This document shows positions 11,525 through 23,600 of a DNA stretch of 64,000 nucleotides, piece after piece. Made by a program: the position numbers and the translations under genes. How positions within the stretch are numbered: the first letter of the stretch is position 1; each line of letters starts with the position of its first letter. Source of the DNA: Distichodus sexfasciatus. Taxonomy: Eukaryota; Chordata; Actinopteri; Characiformes; Distichodontidae. Below the pieces are notes generated by a model. The model had not been told where the DNA came from. It saw only the letters and a list, made by a program, of their open reading frames with translations, and did no database searches. The stretch spans positions 652,401 through 716,400 of the forward strand of contig JAVGVS010000159.1 in the NCBI GenBank assembly GCA_032718565.1, read 5' to 3'.

Positions 11525-13470
11525 AGTTTACTCATTATATCAAATGTATTTTAATGTTTCTTTCCTGGACGTTTCTAGCCAGGTTGTTGAGCGAGACAAC
11601 AGGTTGCCTGTAATCTGTGGCTCATTCATCACCCACAAGTTATTTGAACGTTTTGGCCTGGAGACGCTCCGAAACTCGTTTAATTTCTTTTTTTTTTTTC
11701 CTTTGCCGTCTCCCGACTGAGACGCGGCGATGTTTCGTTTGGTTTCGTAACGAGCTCTGATTGATCTTGACTAGCTTTGTTCCCCAGAGAGAATGTGGCT
11801 GGTGATAAGAGCGAGCAGTCATCGTCGTCCTTGTCGTTCCTCTCTGATCCCGCGCTTTGGAAGCATGGGAAATGTTATGCAAATCATTTGTTAATCCCTT
11901 TACGTTATTTTGTTCCATTCCTCTCTTCCATTTTTCACACTCGCACATTTTCCGCCGCGGCATCCGCTCCGTCTTCTCCCGTCGCCGCGCAGATTCCCAG
12001 AGTTCCCTTCCACCTTCCACAAACAAACCCCAGCGCCAGTCAAGGGCGTCGAGCCTGGCTAAATAAGTCGAGATTAATTGAACGAAACGTTCCCAAATAA
12101 AGTTCGGGTCGATAGATATTAAAAGGAAGGTGTATTTTTTTGGCAACTAATTACATTTTTTTCTACCGGTTTTGCCATCGCAGTTTCTCTTGTGGTTGTT
12201 TTCTAGAAGATCAGTTCCACGTCCGTGTTTATACTTTATTAGTTTTAAACATCGGCAGCATCATTACAAACTTTTCTACAGCAGGCGAAGTGAAGCTCAC
12301 AGTTTGTTTAATCTGCATTATTTTTGGACCAGATTTCTCCATATCTTTTTTTTTTTTTTTTGGATGAGTTGGAGAACACTTTTATTCTTTTTTGGCAGCA
12401 ATCCATTTATTGTTGTAAAATGTTTAAACATAAACGTTCTTTGTCTTTGCCTTTGTTATAAAGATGACAAACAAATTTGAGAATGTACAAATGACAAATT
12501 TGAAATGTGTAATAATTAAAATTGATTAAACAATCAATTTCGTTTCAATCAAGACATAAAGTCAGTTTATCTTTAACCCCATGTGCTTATGGTTGTCCAA
12601 ACCTAGTCCGAAATATCAGAAATAACCCGTTTCTAAATGACCCATTTCCTTAAGGTTCCGTTCTTCGGGATGCACGTGTTGCCCGTGTGGAAGATGAAAG
12701 GCAAAAGTAGTTTGGAGCTTGTCGTCTTTAAGACTACTTTGACAAAAGCTGTGGAAGAGACAACCAAGTCTAATTGAGGAAAGAAAGTGTGGAGATAGCA
12801 GATTGTGACCTGTGTCTGCCGGTAGCCTTGTTTTTCTTTTTTTTGGTTGTTGTTGTTGTTGTCCTGAGGGTTGGTGTTTAAAAAATAAGAAGAAAGAGGT
12901 GGGATGGTCTTACATCCAAGAAGCTTAAAATGCAAAATCTCGAATAAGCCCCAATTTCTCCCAGCCAATGGCGCGGCGCTTCGCCGGGGTTTTGTGTTGA
13001 TCATCCCGAACTGACTCACGTATATCCACCCCTCCCTCCGCCGGAATAAAAACACTGGAGAGGTTTATGTGGCTTTTCAAAAAAATGTATCTAGACATTT
13101 ATCCAGTCTAATCTGCTTAACATATTAAAGTCATTTGCATTACCCTGAAGTGACTGAGGTGCTTTACTCTTTCTCGTCCCCCACAATGCACCAGGACTTG
13201 GAATGCGTGCCGCGTGGACATTTTCATGATCTTTTGAAAAGAAGACAAGTGGGCAGAAGTCAGATCACTTTTTCCCGGGCCCGGGCTTTGGCCGTAACCC
13301 ACCGTCTCGCTTTTCACATTGTCTTTGAAGCTGCTATCCATCTGTTGCCCTGTGGTTTTTTTTTTTCGGTTGGTGGGGGGGTTCTTACTCCTTCACAGCC
13401 TTAAACTGGGCTTTGGTTGAGGTAAACAGCCCAAAAAAGTTTGTGTGGCACGTAGAGAAGTTTGCAGAGA
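11525..13470. other. Non-coding; POU octamer motif; T runs
   Basis: A consensus octamer ATGCAAAT is at 11877-11884 in non-repetitive sequence. T homopolymers lie near 11690 and 12344-12361. The 168-codon minus-strand frame at 11640-12146 has no recognisable domain. Nothing supports a gene. Confidence 0.4.
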
Positions 13471-13875
13471 CAGACCCTCCAGGATTTCGCAACGATTAAC
13501 GCAAATTCAGCCAATCCCTGCAGATTCATTACTACCGTGCAATTTTGACCAGTTATCACAACTTTTCCGCCATACGTCAGCGAACTAACTTCCTCGTTAC
13601 ATTTAGAAGATAATTATAAAATAACGAAATGATTAATAGTTAATAAAATAGTAGTGGTTTTGTTTCCTTCATTTTAATGAATTGTTAAAGAATCGTTATA
13701 AAAGAAGGCAAAATGGCTTTTTTTCCACAACTCTGACTTGCTCCCACAACTTTTTTGCAACAAAATGCCTAAAAACACAGCAAATTTTTTTTTATTTTTA
13801 GAAAAGCTGCTGCAAAATCACGCAATTTAGGCTGCAACAATCTCAAAAAAGGCCTGTGAAATCCTGGAGGAACTG
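13471..13875 (-). mobile_element. Family B terminal-inverted-repeat element, copy 1
   Basis: The ends are inverted repeats: CAGACCCTCCAGGATTTCGC at the left and the complement of AAATCCTGGAGGAACTG at the right. Length is 405 bp, with no transposase. Inside are the family phrases GCGAACTAACTTCCTCGTTA and CATTTTAATGAATTGTTAAA. Internal order is opposite to the copy at 14797. GTTTGCAG / GTTTGTAG lie near the ends and may be a decayed 8-bp duplication, although the left one is offset by 3 bp. Confidence 0.7.
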
Positions 13876-14796
13876 GTTTGTAGATGAAAAAGCTCCAGGT
13901 TGTCACTGGTTTTAGTGTTTCATTTATTGATGTGACGAATTGAATAATAAACAATAAATAGGAAGCGTAAGTGTATCTCCACAAATCTTATAGAAAGATA
14001 ATCGATTGCTTCTACTTGCTCATTGTAAATTAATTGTTGCATAAAAATCTGCTAATAGATTAATATTCCATTTTAACGTGCTTTCCTTTGGAATTACAAA
14101 CGTCTTGCAGCGTTAAAAGATCGTTTTTAGCAGAAAGTGATGTCTTTTTAAACATGAATATTCGACGTCATTTCGCTTGACGCGGATGGTTTTAACCTTT
14201 TCTCTTGTACAGTGACACGTCTAGTGATTAAATGGTCAGAGGCAGGAGAAATCTGGTGCAGTGGTGCTCGGGGCGTGCGGAGGAACGAGCCGAAACGACG
14301 CTGTCAAATAGAATGTCTGCCCATTGTGTCTGCTGCTCCAATATGTTCCATCAAGTCAATGTCTGAAGCAAAATATCATGACCGAGAGGAAGAGAGATCC
14401 ATCGGTTAGGTGTGTGTTCCCTCTCCCTTTTTTGCTGTTTCGTGAGTTGTCGAGAGACTTCGCCAGTGCGCGTGTTTTTACGCGTATTTTCTAGGTTAAG
14501 TGAAGCAGCCTGAGTCTGAGGTGTAGTTCATTTTTGTGTATTTATTGAAACACGATTATCAATAAAATGACCGTAATTATTTAAGATTTGTTATTGTATG
14601 TATCTGCCGTCGCAGTTTCACCACCTGCTCTCGCAAACACAGATGAACGGATTTTTCAAGCCCAAAGCTTTTGGAGTGGAAAAATAAATCTTCAGCATAA
14701 AACAGAATCATATTTACCTTAAAGTCTATGACGTCACCTTTTAGCTCTGAGTATCGATACTGAGAATTATTGAGAATATTACTTACAACTAGTTAT
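13876..14796. other. Non-coding, no recognised element
   Basis: Mixed AT-rich unique sequence. The 65-codon frame at 14212-14409 shows no family signature. Confidence 0.4.
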
Positions 14797-15220
14797 CAGT
14801 CCCTCCAGGACTTCGTGGGCCTTTTTTGAGATTGTTGCAGTTTTTCTAATAAATTGCGATGAAAGTTGCGGTGTTTTAAGGCGTTTTGTTCAATAAAGTT
14901 GCGGAAGCAAGTCAAAGTTGTGGAAAAAGTGTGGTTTTGTCCCATTTTATAAAGATTCTTTAACAATTAATTAAAATGAAGGGAATAAAATCACTATTAC
15001 TTTTAGTAACCATCAGTCATTTAGTTATTTTTGAAGGTGAAAGTGTTTTTATCACACACGATTCTCGCGTCCTCTAAACGTAATAAGGATGTGAGTTCGC
15101 TGACGCATGGCTCAACGTTTTGCGGAAAGCAATAATGATTGGTCAAAAAGTTGCGGTAATTGGATTGGCTGAATTTGCGTCAGTAGTTGCGACCACAACA
15201 TTGCGAAATCCTGGAGGCTC
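14797..15220 (+). mobile_element. Family B terminal-inverted-repeat element, copy 2
   Basis: It starts CAGTCCCTCCAGGACTTCG and ends GCGAAATCCTGGAGG. The family phrases (GCGATGAAAGTTGCGGTG; AATAAAGTTGCGGAAGCAAG) occur in order. Length is about 424 bp. Flanks CTAGTTAT and CGAGTTAA match at 6 of 8 positions, consistent with a decayed 8-bp hAT-type duplication. No coding capacity. Confidence 0.72.
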
Positions 15221-15342
15221 CGAGTTAACCTTGATCTAACTAATACCAGCGCCACATACGACGCATTTTCTATCATCGTTTCTGTTTCCTCCACTCACAT
15301 GGTAATGTCACAAAGTAACAACAGTAGAAAGTTTAAAACCAG

Positions 15343-16114
15343 GGCCCTCATTTATCAACCGTATGTAGAAACTGTCCTAAATTCCTTCCTACGAGTGAAA
15401 TTTAGAACGTTCGTAAGTACAAAGAAATCCTAATTTATCAAACGTGCGGAAGCCAGTCGTACGCATGTTTGTAAGTAATCAACTGTTGATAAATCCCACA
15501 CGTTCTTACTCAGCTGCTCGTGCCTGTTCTTAGTCATGTGCATTCAGAAACGCCCTCAATTGACCATATTAGGCAGAAAATCCTTGTTTTTTTCCAGAAA
15601 ATAATGGCCAAGAGATCAAAAAAAAGAAACTTCAGCGAAACTGAGATCGAGGTCCTCGTTGCCATGGTCGAAATGAACCAAAAATTGCTGTTTGTTTCTT
15701 TCAGCTCCGGGGTAACCAATAAAAAAACAAAAAATACTGCCTGGGAGAAAGTGACCGAGGCAGTAAATGCGGTCGGGTCAGAAGGGAGGTCCTTGTTAGA
15801 AATTTTAAAAAAAAAAAAAAAAAAGGTTTGATATCAAACTGAATACGAAAAACCGTGTCTCGGCACACAGACGGGACAGATTACTACTGAGCTGACGACA
15901 TTCGACACGCGTGGATAATTGAGAATTTCAACATTGCAGTTTCCCTGTTCTACCACTAGATTCTGTGCGTACGCGCGGTCAGAGCTGTTCTTATATTTAA
16001 GAACATTTCTAAGTATAAGTACAAGATGGTAAATTCCACACTTTGCGTGAAAATGTTCTCACGCGAAAAAATACGCAGAAATCTGTGCGTAAGAACGGTT
16101 GATAAATAAGGGCC
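15343..16114 (+). mobile_element. PIF/Harbinger-type element with a Myb-like gene remnant
   Basis: Terminal inverted repeats are GGCCCTCATTTATCAACCGT and the complement of ACGGTTGATAAATAAGGGCC. CAG lies on both sides (15340-15342, 16115-16117). The 772-bp element encloses a Myb/SANT-like reading frame (next entry) and lacks the DDE transposase, so it is an internally deleted, non-autonomous copy. Superfamily assignment comes from that protein; the 3-bp flank CAG is not the usual TWA. Confidence 0.72.
15604..15831 (+). pseudogene. Harbinger Myb/SANT-like DNA-binding protein remnant
   Basis: An open frame of about 75 codons starts at an ATG after ATA and reads KRSKKRNFSETEIEVLVAMV, then a conserved-looking stretch ending NAVGSEGRSL. 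This matches the N-terminal Myb/SANT (MADF-like) trihelix domain that accompanies PIF/Harbinger transposases in fish and binds the element's subterminal sequence. It covers roughly the first 60 residues. The frame then runs into a poly-A stretch (Lys run) and stops, so the rest of the protein is lost. It sits inside the terminal repeats of the element at 15343-16114. It is a domesticated-gene look-alike only: no intron borders or 3' continuation support a host gene. Confidence 0.7.
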
Positions 16115-18580
16115 CAGGATTGTAAAGTTTTAAAATGAAAATCTTTTCGGGACTCTGTAAAACAGAAACCAAATTATTAGACGGACGTAGCACTTGAATA
16201 CAACAGCATGTTTATGTGCAGGTCTGTTGGTTTTAAAGTATAGATTTTTAATACGGTAACAAGCTGATATTTTAGCTATCAGCAAAGAATTGTGCACAAA
16301 AGTATGAAATTATGTCTAGTTTCAATTCATCTCGTGCAGCAATTTGTGGATGAGATACATCAGATTAAAAATCATTTGGAGCGCGGTGCCGTCCTCTGTT
16401 TCAGCTTCTGTTTGTCACTCATTAGAACAATGTAAAGATTTGGCCTGGTGCCCTCTCCGACTCTTAGAAATGTGTTTAATTCCCTCATATGTGTTCTATT
16501 CCCTTATGAAGCGATACTAATGAACGTGCACATTCGCCAGCACCACACTGGAATGCAATAAATTAATTGCTATATTAACCCACTGAGGTGGAAGTGAGAC
16601 TGTTCTGACCTTTATCTCCTTCCCATTTTTCTGTTTATTCTCATAATAATTCAAACTAGTTTTTTATAGACGAGATTTTTCTCTCTTGCATAAGATTGAA
16701 TTGATTTCAGGGTTTGTAACTGTCCCAGGTTTCCAGTTGGAAAGTCAGATTGACCCCAGAACCTTTCTTAGTTTCAAATTCAGCCTTTTTCAGGGCTGCG
16801 TTCCAACACATTACACAGACCCAGACAGAAAATGTTGTGTTTAAATATTATCAGGAGCTTTTCCGTTCATATCGCAATGTATTTGCAAAATATGGAGATA
16901 TTTTCCGTTTCCATAATGATAGTTGTTTAGTTAATTAACAAGTTATAGGTGTTTCACTATCAAAAAAATGTTCCAAAATTTCAGCAATTACAGTTTGTAC
17001 GATCTTAAATCAGTATTAAATCGATTTGAAGATGAACCCACATTTTTTCTCAAATTTAAACTTGCTGTTTAGTCATTCGTACATTTATATTCCTCGCATC
17101 TCAATCGAGGTGAAACTCTTGACCTGGAAAGCAAGGTTTTTTTTTTTATTGGCGTCGTATTGCGTCGGCCTCCGTTTAATGTTCGTTTCCGAGCCACAGA
17201 CCCGTCCATATGGCATGCGAGTGCATTTATGCCTGCCTTAATTACTCCACACATTTGCAAACTTGCTTCCTCCTTTTATAAAAAAAAGTTTGCTGAAATT
17301 TTTTTGGGAACGCGTCAAGAGTTTTACCCCTTTTTAAACGTGGCAGCAGCAGCTTATTGGTGGAGAAGATTTTCCTCCCGGAAGCTTTCTCGAGGCCTTG
17401 CGGTCGAATGGCACACATTTTTAAGCTCAAGTAGTAGAAAGACAGCTCTGGGCCAAGAACATCTTAACGACGGCTCTGTTTCTTTAATCTCGCTCTCTGG
17501 GTTTTTTTTTTTCCGTGGCTTAATGCACTCAAAAACAAACTCCATCACCCAGCGCCCGATGCTTTCGCTTCACACCGCTTTCAACCGAATAAACTGATTG
17601 CCGGCGAGCGAGTGAGAGGCACCTTCTCTCTCCGACCGACCCGTACTCGTCTTATTCCTGCCAACAAAACAAAAAAAAAAGAAAAAGATTTATATTTTTT
17701 AAAGCTTTGTTTCAGCCTCTTTGTCCAAAGCGTATCTAGAGCTGCTTCAGGTCCCTCCTTGAGAGGAAGAAAGAGAGAGAGAGACTGCGAGTTGACAGCG
17801 GTTTGGGGAAGAATGTGTGTGCAGGAATGTGGATTTCTTCCGTAAAATCCTAATTGTGCCTTGAAGGGCTGCTAGTATGTAGGGTATCTCGGCTCAGCGC
17901 AGCTCAACAGGATTTGCGCTTCTCCGTGTGCTTCTCCTCGCGATGGTTTTTTCTCTTTTCTTCCTCCTTTCAGCCCGAGATGCGGATGTAACCCTTTCAC
18001 AGTACCAGACGCACAGCGCTCGTGTTTGCTGCTAGCCTGATCCCGCTAGGCGCTCTGCTGTTTTGTGTGGAACATATTCAATCTCTCCTTAAAAAAAAAA
18101 AAAAAACACGTTTCACCCCCTCAAGACTGCGCCAAAAATTAAATAAATAAATAAAAACGGCTGGGGTTATTGTCCCGTAACTTGCCTCGACAGAAAGACG
18201 GGTCCCTTAAGGTTCCAGACAATGCAGGAAGTTTATGGACCTCAGGCATTTGTTGAGACCTTTTATAAGGAAAGGAGGACGCGAGAGCGAGAAGACCCAA
18301 GTCTCGGCAGCGAGATGTAATGCTGTGGCTATCGTTAGGCGAAAGACAGACGCTGTCAATAAGACCTTTTGTTTAGGGATGGATCAGTGAATCAAAAATG
18401 AAGAGAAACCAACATTTGGAAACTCCAGTCTTATCCATGACGGTTAATTTGATTTTTTTGTTTTTTTATTGTTTATGTATTGCTCAGTAACACCGTGTCA
18501 TGTGACTTCCACCCCGTCCAGTCTCAATCTGTGTTTCCTTTTTTAAAATCACATTTCATTACAAAAAATGTCAGTTTTAA
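16115..18580. promoter_or_regulatory. Unique intronic sequence, possible conserved element at 16370-16680
   Basis: 16370-16680 is non-repetitive, balanced in base composition and free of simple repeats, as in a conserved non-coding element. This cannot be tested here. The remainder is unique AT-rich sequence with a few homopolymers (poly-A near 18091-18107). The 145-codon frame at 17160-17597 has no domain. Confidence 0.3.
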
Positions 18581-18581
18581 T

Positions 18582-18716
18582 AGTGAGTTGGTGATTATTT
18601 GTCATTGTGAACACAGCACACAGTGCACCACAACGAAATATGACCTCTGCATTTGACCCATCTGTGTAGTAGCACCGGGCAGCTAACTCCCCCAAACGTT
18701 ACACCACCAACTGTCC
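18582..18716 (-). repeat. tRNA-derived SINE family A, internally deleted, minus strand
   Basis: The tail (GATTATTTGTCATTGTGAAC) and the body up to GACCCATCTG are present. A large deletion then joins the body to the extreme head (CGTTACACCACCAACTGTCC), removing box B. Confidence 0.82.
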
Positions 18717-18969
18717 TTAAAACACTACATTCACCCAACGTGGGGCTTGACCCCACAACCCTCATGCTCTAGTGACTGACATTTTAGCACTTCTGTTGGA
18801 CATAAATGATAATTATCCTGTTTATTTTATCATATTTTCACGTTTCTGCTTCTTTTAAATTCTTTTATCACAACTTATTATCCACATGATTCATGCAAAC
18901 TTGCTGTTTTGATATGAATATCATTTACTAAATCAACATTCAAGAAAAATCCAGATTTATGATTTATTA

Positions 18970-19596
18970 ATTGTGACCCTCCACGGCAAAACCAGTCGCT
19001 TGTCGCAACAGAGGTTTCCGAGAAAAACGAGCGTTTATGTTGCGTGGGGTAAAATGTTGGATTTTTAGTTTTTAGTGTTTTGAAACAGTGGAAGGTCTAT
19101 ACTGTACTGTTGTGAATAAATTTGGCTGAAAAACTTACCCTTTCCATCCTAAAAACGGGACTTTCTTGAGGTGAGGAATTAAATTCCAGCAGAATGTTAA
19201 AAGTTTGTGTTTTGACCGCTCTACTCCAATATTTACGGTAAATCCCCTCGTTGACTAGCGTGAAGATATTTCTCCGGAATCCATCTTGGTCTCCCGAGTT
19301 CAGTTAACCTAACGCAGGTAGGCTATCCGTGTGGCTGTGAATGCAGCGTAGGCTACCGTTAATACAAACGTAGCCGCGACGGCACCAAGCGTCTGTGAGT
19401 GCTACGGCGATAGTCAACTTCAAAGGCAGATTTCTCCATTTCTCACTTGGCGTGACAGGAGAAACCCGACTCCTTTGAATGTTGATATTTCAGTCATATG
19501 TCGTCCGATTCATTCCATATAGGTAGCGTTTTGAAGCTTGATTTATTTATTGGAAATTTGCTACAAGCGACTGGTTTTGCCGTGGAGGGTCACAAT
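18970..19596. mobile_element. Terminal-inverted-repeat element flanked by TA
   Basis: More than 30 bp of perfect terminal inverted repeat: ATTGTGACCCTCCACGGC at the left and its exact complement at the right, continuing through AAAACCAGTCGCTTGT. TA lies on both sides (18968-18969, 19597-19598), which fits a Tc1/mariner-type MITE. It is 627 bp with no coding sequence. The perfect ends suggest relatively recent movement. Confidence 0.72.
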
Positions 19597-20375
19597 TATT
19601 CTTTGTGGTGTGTGTAGTCATGTTTTCTCATTGAAGTTGAAATCTTAAAAATATGGGACTTAATTGCCCTTTAAACCAAAAATATCTGATCAGAAATCAA
19701 TAAACACTCATAGAGTACTTTACAAAACAAAAGAACACACAATGGGGAGAGTTTTAACGGCTTTACCACAATAATTGAAATTATTCGAAAAATTAATCGA
19801 AAGTTTAGAATTTTCGATGAATTGTCCAGCCCTAATTTATACCCATAAACCTCTGACCTAAAGCACCACTGCTGGCCAACCAAGTTACATCCAGAGGTAT
19901 TACATACTGTACACTCCCCAAGTCCTGTCAGAGTACAAATTAATATCTATCGAACACGGTTGCCAGCTCCAACAGGGATGTCGCAGCCTATAAGAATCGC
20001 AGCTTCGTCCATCACGGTCCAACAAGACAAAGACCATTAAGAACATGCATAAAACCACGCGGGGCAACATAAAGATGACATATGTGTCACTTTCCCCACT
20101 GCCACTGCCCTCATCCATTACCCGAGGCAGCCACTGGACACATTCAAATGGCCGAGTCCACGGGGACCTTAAGGCCGCAGGCAGATATTGGCTTAAGAAG
20201 GATTTACATAGACAAAAAAGGGGCCGTTGCTGTATAGGAGGTGCGCTTATGGGAGGCCGTACCTGTTGACGATACATTCTTGAGGATTAAGATGTTAGGA
20301 CGGTGAAATTGGATTCATAGTTGTTTTATTTTTCCTCCAGAAAAGCTTGGGCAGTAGCTCGAGGTCAATCTAAGG
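19597..20375. other. Non-coding, no recognised element
   Basis: Unique sequence. The 125-codon minus-strand frame at 19900-20277 shows no family motif or splice borders. GCCCTAATTTATACC near 19830 may be the end of an old hAT copy. Confidence 0.4.
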
Positions 20376-20395
20376 TAGGGCTGGTCGATATGATC

Positions 20396-21173
20396 TAGGG
20401 CTGCTCGATTGTGGAAAAAAACATTCACGATTAATTTGGTCAATCTGGAAATCACGATTATTTAACACGATTACTAGGGCTGGGTGTCGTTGCAGATTTC
20501 CTGAATCGATTCGATTCAGATTCACAAGGTCATGATCCGATTCAGTTCTCGATTCGATATCGATTTATTTAGAGATTTCTTTGCGTCAATACTAGCTTTG
20601 CTCGGTTATAAAATAACTTGTTTTAAAACCGAAGTGTTGCCAAACATCGGCCTTTAGGCCAGACGGTGATTTGAGCGGAGCAGCTTCAGCCATGGCTCTA
20701 TTTGGTTTCGGTTTCGCCGGTCTCCCCTTTTTATAGCTTTCCTTGCGCGGTCGCGAGAAGTAGTGCATAGCCGCAGGAAAAGATCGATCCGCGAATTTTT
20801 GAATCGATATCGTATTTTACGAACGAGACTCGATATTGATCGGTGAATTGTTTTTTTTTAAACCCAGCTCTAACGATTACTTTACACTTTACTTTTCTTG
20901 CTGACTAAATGATGCTGCTCTCCTCCTGACGCCATCTTCACCCGCTCAGACTGTACACCGCCACCAGAACACACACGTGCGTTTAGTCTTCGGAAGGTGT
21001 GTTGGTGCACGTGTGTGTGTCATTCACAACGCAAGACAAAATATGAGTATACTTGCAGAGCGTTATGTGACAAAATAATTGTAATTGTAATTGTTTTTTG
21101 TCGATTACATTGTTGTTGTGATTGTTTGCAGCCGAAATTGAAATTGAAAAATTTGATTAATTGCACAGCCTTA
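20396..21173. mobile_element. Middle hAT element with perfect 8-bp duplication
   Basis: ATATGATC occurs on both sides (20388-20395, 21174-21181). The ends are TAGGGCTGCTCGATTGTGG and the complement of GATTAATTGCACAGCCTTA. It has itself been split by the element at 20475-20872. No transposase is visible. Confidence 0.85.
20475..20872 (+). mobile_element. Innermost hAT element with perfect 8-bp duplication
   Basis: ACGATTAC occurs on both sides (20467-20474, 20873-20880). Ends are TAGGGCTGGGTGTCG and AACCCAGCTCTA. At 398 bp it is closely similar along its whole length to the copy at 46496-46890, so it belongs to a young non-autonomous family. Confidence 0.88.
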
Positions 21174-21313
21174 ATATGATCTCAAATCAGTATCACGATT
21201 AATTAAACAGTTTACCTTGTTTCTGATTAATGAACATTTATTTAGTTTTTGAGTTTTTAGTGGTTTGTTTTTTGCCCCTCAGAGTTGATAGACAAGGTTT
21301 GAACTGCAGATAA

Positions 21314-21414
21314 GCAGTTGGCAGTGTAACGGTCAGGGTGTCCACCCCGTGCTGCGTTGTGCTGTTGTGTGTTCACAGTGCTAAAAATAAATAATCACTC
21401 ACTTTTACTTTACA
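21314..21414 (+). repeat. tRNA-derived SINE family A, internally deleted
   Basis: The head GCAGTTGGCAGTGTAACGGT (box A) is joined directly to the tail GTGTTCACAGTGC...AATAATCACTC. Box B and the body are missing, about 150 bp less than full length. Confidence 0.8.
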
Positions 21415-22650
21415 TAAGTTAAAAGATGCGCATTGTACTGTAATATTAATATGTACTTTTACTAAAATATCAGTTACGTCTAAAAAAATCACTGTGATTT
21501 CAGGTTTCAGAGCAACACTGCTTAGGAATCATTTACGTCATTGAACATTTTCTCTTTCTGTTTGTTTTCATCACCAGAAAACACGCAAATAAATACATTT
21601 TTGTTTACATTACAAGCGATATGCACATTTTCGGTAAAAAAAAAAAAATTAAAAAGTGTATCTACAGGGTTTCATGCCGCTGTTAGACTAGAATAAGCCT
21701 AAGTGCAAATTTAATGACCAGTAGTTGACCTCACTTGTTCACGATCCAAAAACAGGCCTTTCAAGACCTAAAAACGCAGGAGACGGGAGGAGGCCTGTGT
21801 GACGTGGACGTATGGAAAAAGACTGAGATTTGGTACCAGCGTTAAACGAGGTTTGTCCCTGCGGTTCGGGGAGTGACCGCATGTCAGCATTATTTGTGGC
21901 TTCTTTATCAGTGCAGTGGACAGAGAGAGGGTGTCTGGAGCCAAGAGGACAAACCCAGCAAATGTTAAACCTGCACACACACTGATAACGCCGGCTATTG
22001 TGGCGTCAGGGATGTGTCTGTGTGTGTGTATATATATAGTCTTTTTCCTACACGCTACTTTTACTCTTCCTAGTTTTTTATCTGTGGTGTTTCCCCACCT
22101 TTAGTGTGTCTGGTTTGGGGGTTTTGTGGTCCTCGAGCTCAAAAGTGGGTGTCTAAAGAATGAACGAAACCTCTTTTCTCCCTCTTATTGTGCTTATTTT
22201 TTAATACTTGAGAATGGAAGCCATGCTGTGGTTTTTAGTGGTTAAGTTTGGCAGATATAAGATCAGCATGTTAATATTGTGGAAAAATGCTGAACTGATA
22301 ATTATTAATTATGATAATCAACTTAATAATTGGTTGCTGACACTTTAGCATCAGTTTATCTTCATGTATAAAGCACATTTAAAGGTAACGCGCTACACAA
22401 TAACATTCAGGATCACAGAGAATTAAACACATATTTAAACACAACAGAACAAAAAGCAAAACGGGTGAAGGAAGGACACAGTCTTTAAAAGGACAATAAA
22501 TACATCTTTATAGGTATCAGGTACACTTTTATAAAAATAGTTTACATTTTTTGGGGATGAATTCATGATGGAAGACGGTTTGGGAAATCCTCCACCAAGA
22601 TGACAGAATATCCAGAAACATGGAACATTAAACATCTAACTTTCAGTTTC
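21415..22650. other. Non-coding, no recognised element
   Basis: Unique AT-rich sequence with a short GT/TA run near 22019-22038. Nothing supports a gene. Confidence 0.4.
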
Positions 22651-22700
22651 GGGCAGTTGGTGATCGGAAGGTTGCCAGAACTGGTAAAGCTACCACTGAG

Positions 22701-23600
22701 CAGACCCTCCAGGATGTTGCGGTCGCAACTGTTGACGCAGATTCAGCCAATCCGCGCAAATTCATTACTAACGCGCAATTTTGACCAATTACCGCGTCTC
22801 TTCCACAGTTTTTGACCAATCGTTTACCTCTTTTCCACTACACTGGGGCTGGTGCCAGGTACTGAGAACCGGCCCGCATTTACGCTGACCAGGGAGCTCA
22901 GCGGGAGCCGTATGATAATACGTCACAGGTCGTGCCCACTAAACGAACGGTTGTTCGTATGAAGCCTGCAACTTTTAGTTCTTCCCTTATTTCTTCATAT
23001 GCCTTCTCATTTTTTTGTGCACTTTCCAATTTCTGCTAAATCTGGACGTCCATATTGCTAAGAGAGCTTTCATTTCTTCCGCGCTCCGCCATTTTCTCTT
23101 CCAAAGCTACCTATCACTCCGCCCACCTCTCGCAACGTCACGGGTTCTCGCTGCTAGACCAGCAAAGTTTAGGGGCCGCTTCAGAGCCGGTTTTAGGGCA
23201 CCGGCACCAATTTTTGTTCTGTGGAAAAGTGCGGCACTGGTTCCAAAATTGAGAACCGGCACGGGAACCAGAGCAGTTGAAAAAGGGCTATTGTTGTTTA
23301 CCGCAAAACGGTGAGCCATACGTTAGCGAACTCACTTCCTTGTTATGTTTAGAAGACGCAGGAGACGTGATAAAAATGCCTCAAATTTAGCTTAAATAAC
23401 AAAATGATTAATGGTTAATAAAAATAATAACGGTTTTGTTCTTCATTTTAATGAATTGTTAAAGAATCATTATAAAGGGGGACAAAATCAAACATTTTTC
23501 TGCAGCTTTATTGCAACAACACCGCAACTTTCATCGCATTTTTTTTTTTAAAGCTGCCGCAACAATTTCAAAAATGGCCTGCGAAATCCTGGAGGGACTG
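22701..23600 (-). mobile_element. Family B element, copy 3, itself interrupted
   Basis: Ends CAGACCCTCCAGGATGTTGC and GCGAAATCCTGGAGGGACTG are clear inverted repeats. Interior phrases match the other copies in minus orientation, except for the insertion at 22827-23287. Without that insertion the element is about 436 bp. Confidence 0.82.
22827..23287. mobile_element. Harbinger-like element nested in family B copy 3
   Basis: Imperfect terminal inverted repeats: CCTCTTTTCCACTACACTGG and the complement of CCAGAGCAGTTGAAAAAGGG. TTA (22824-22826) and CTA (23288-23290) flank it, and the uninterrupted family B copy at 14797 has TTA at this place. So a 461-bp insert with a 3-bp duplication is the simplest reading. 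No transposase. Confidence 0.65.

Larger units (their letters stand above)
20376..21310 (+). mobile_element. Outer hAT-like element, interrupted and 3'-truncated
   Basis: It starts TAGGGCTGGTCGATATGATC, is interrupted at 20396-21173, and resumes ATATGATCTCAAATCAGTAT and CACGATTAATTAAAC. The same family is seen at 34812 and 61231. Its right end is lost at the SINE starting near 21314. Confidence 0.7.

Noticed and set aside
11640..12146. 168-codon minus-strand ORF
   Set aside because: Basic and low-complexity, no domain, no splice signals, and matching shadow frames occur on the other strand.
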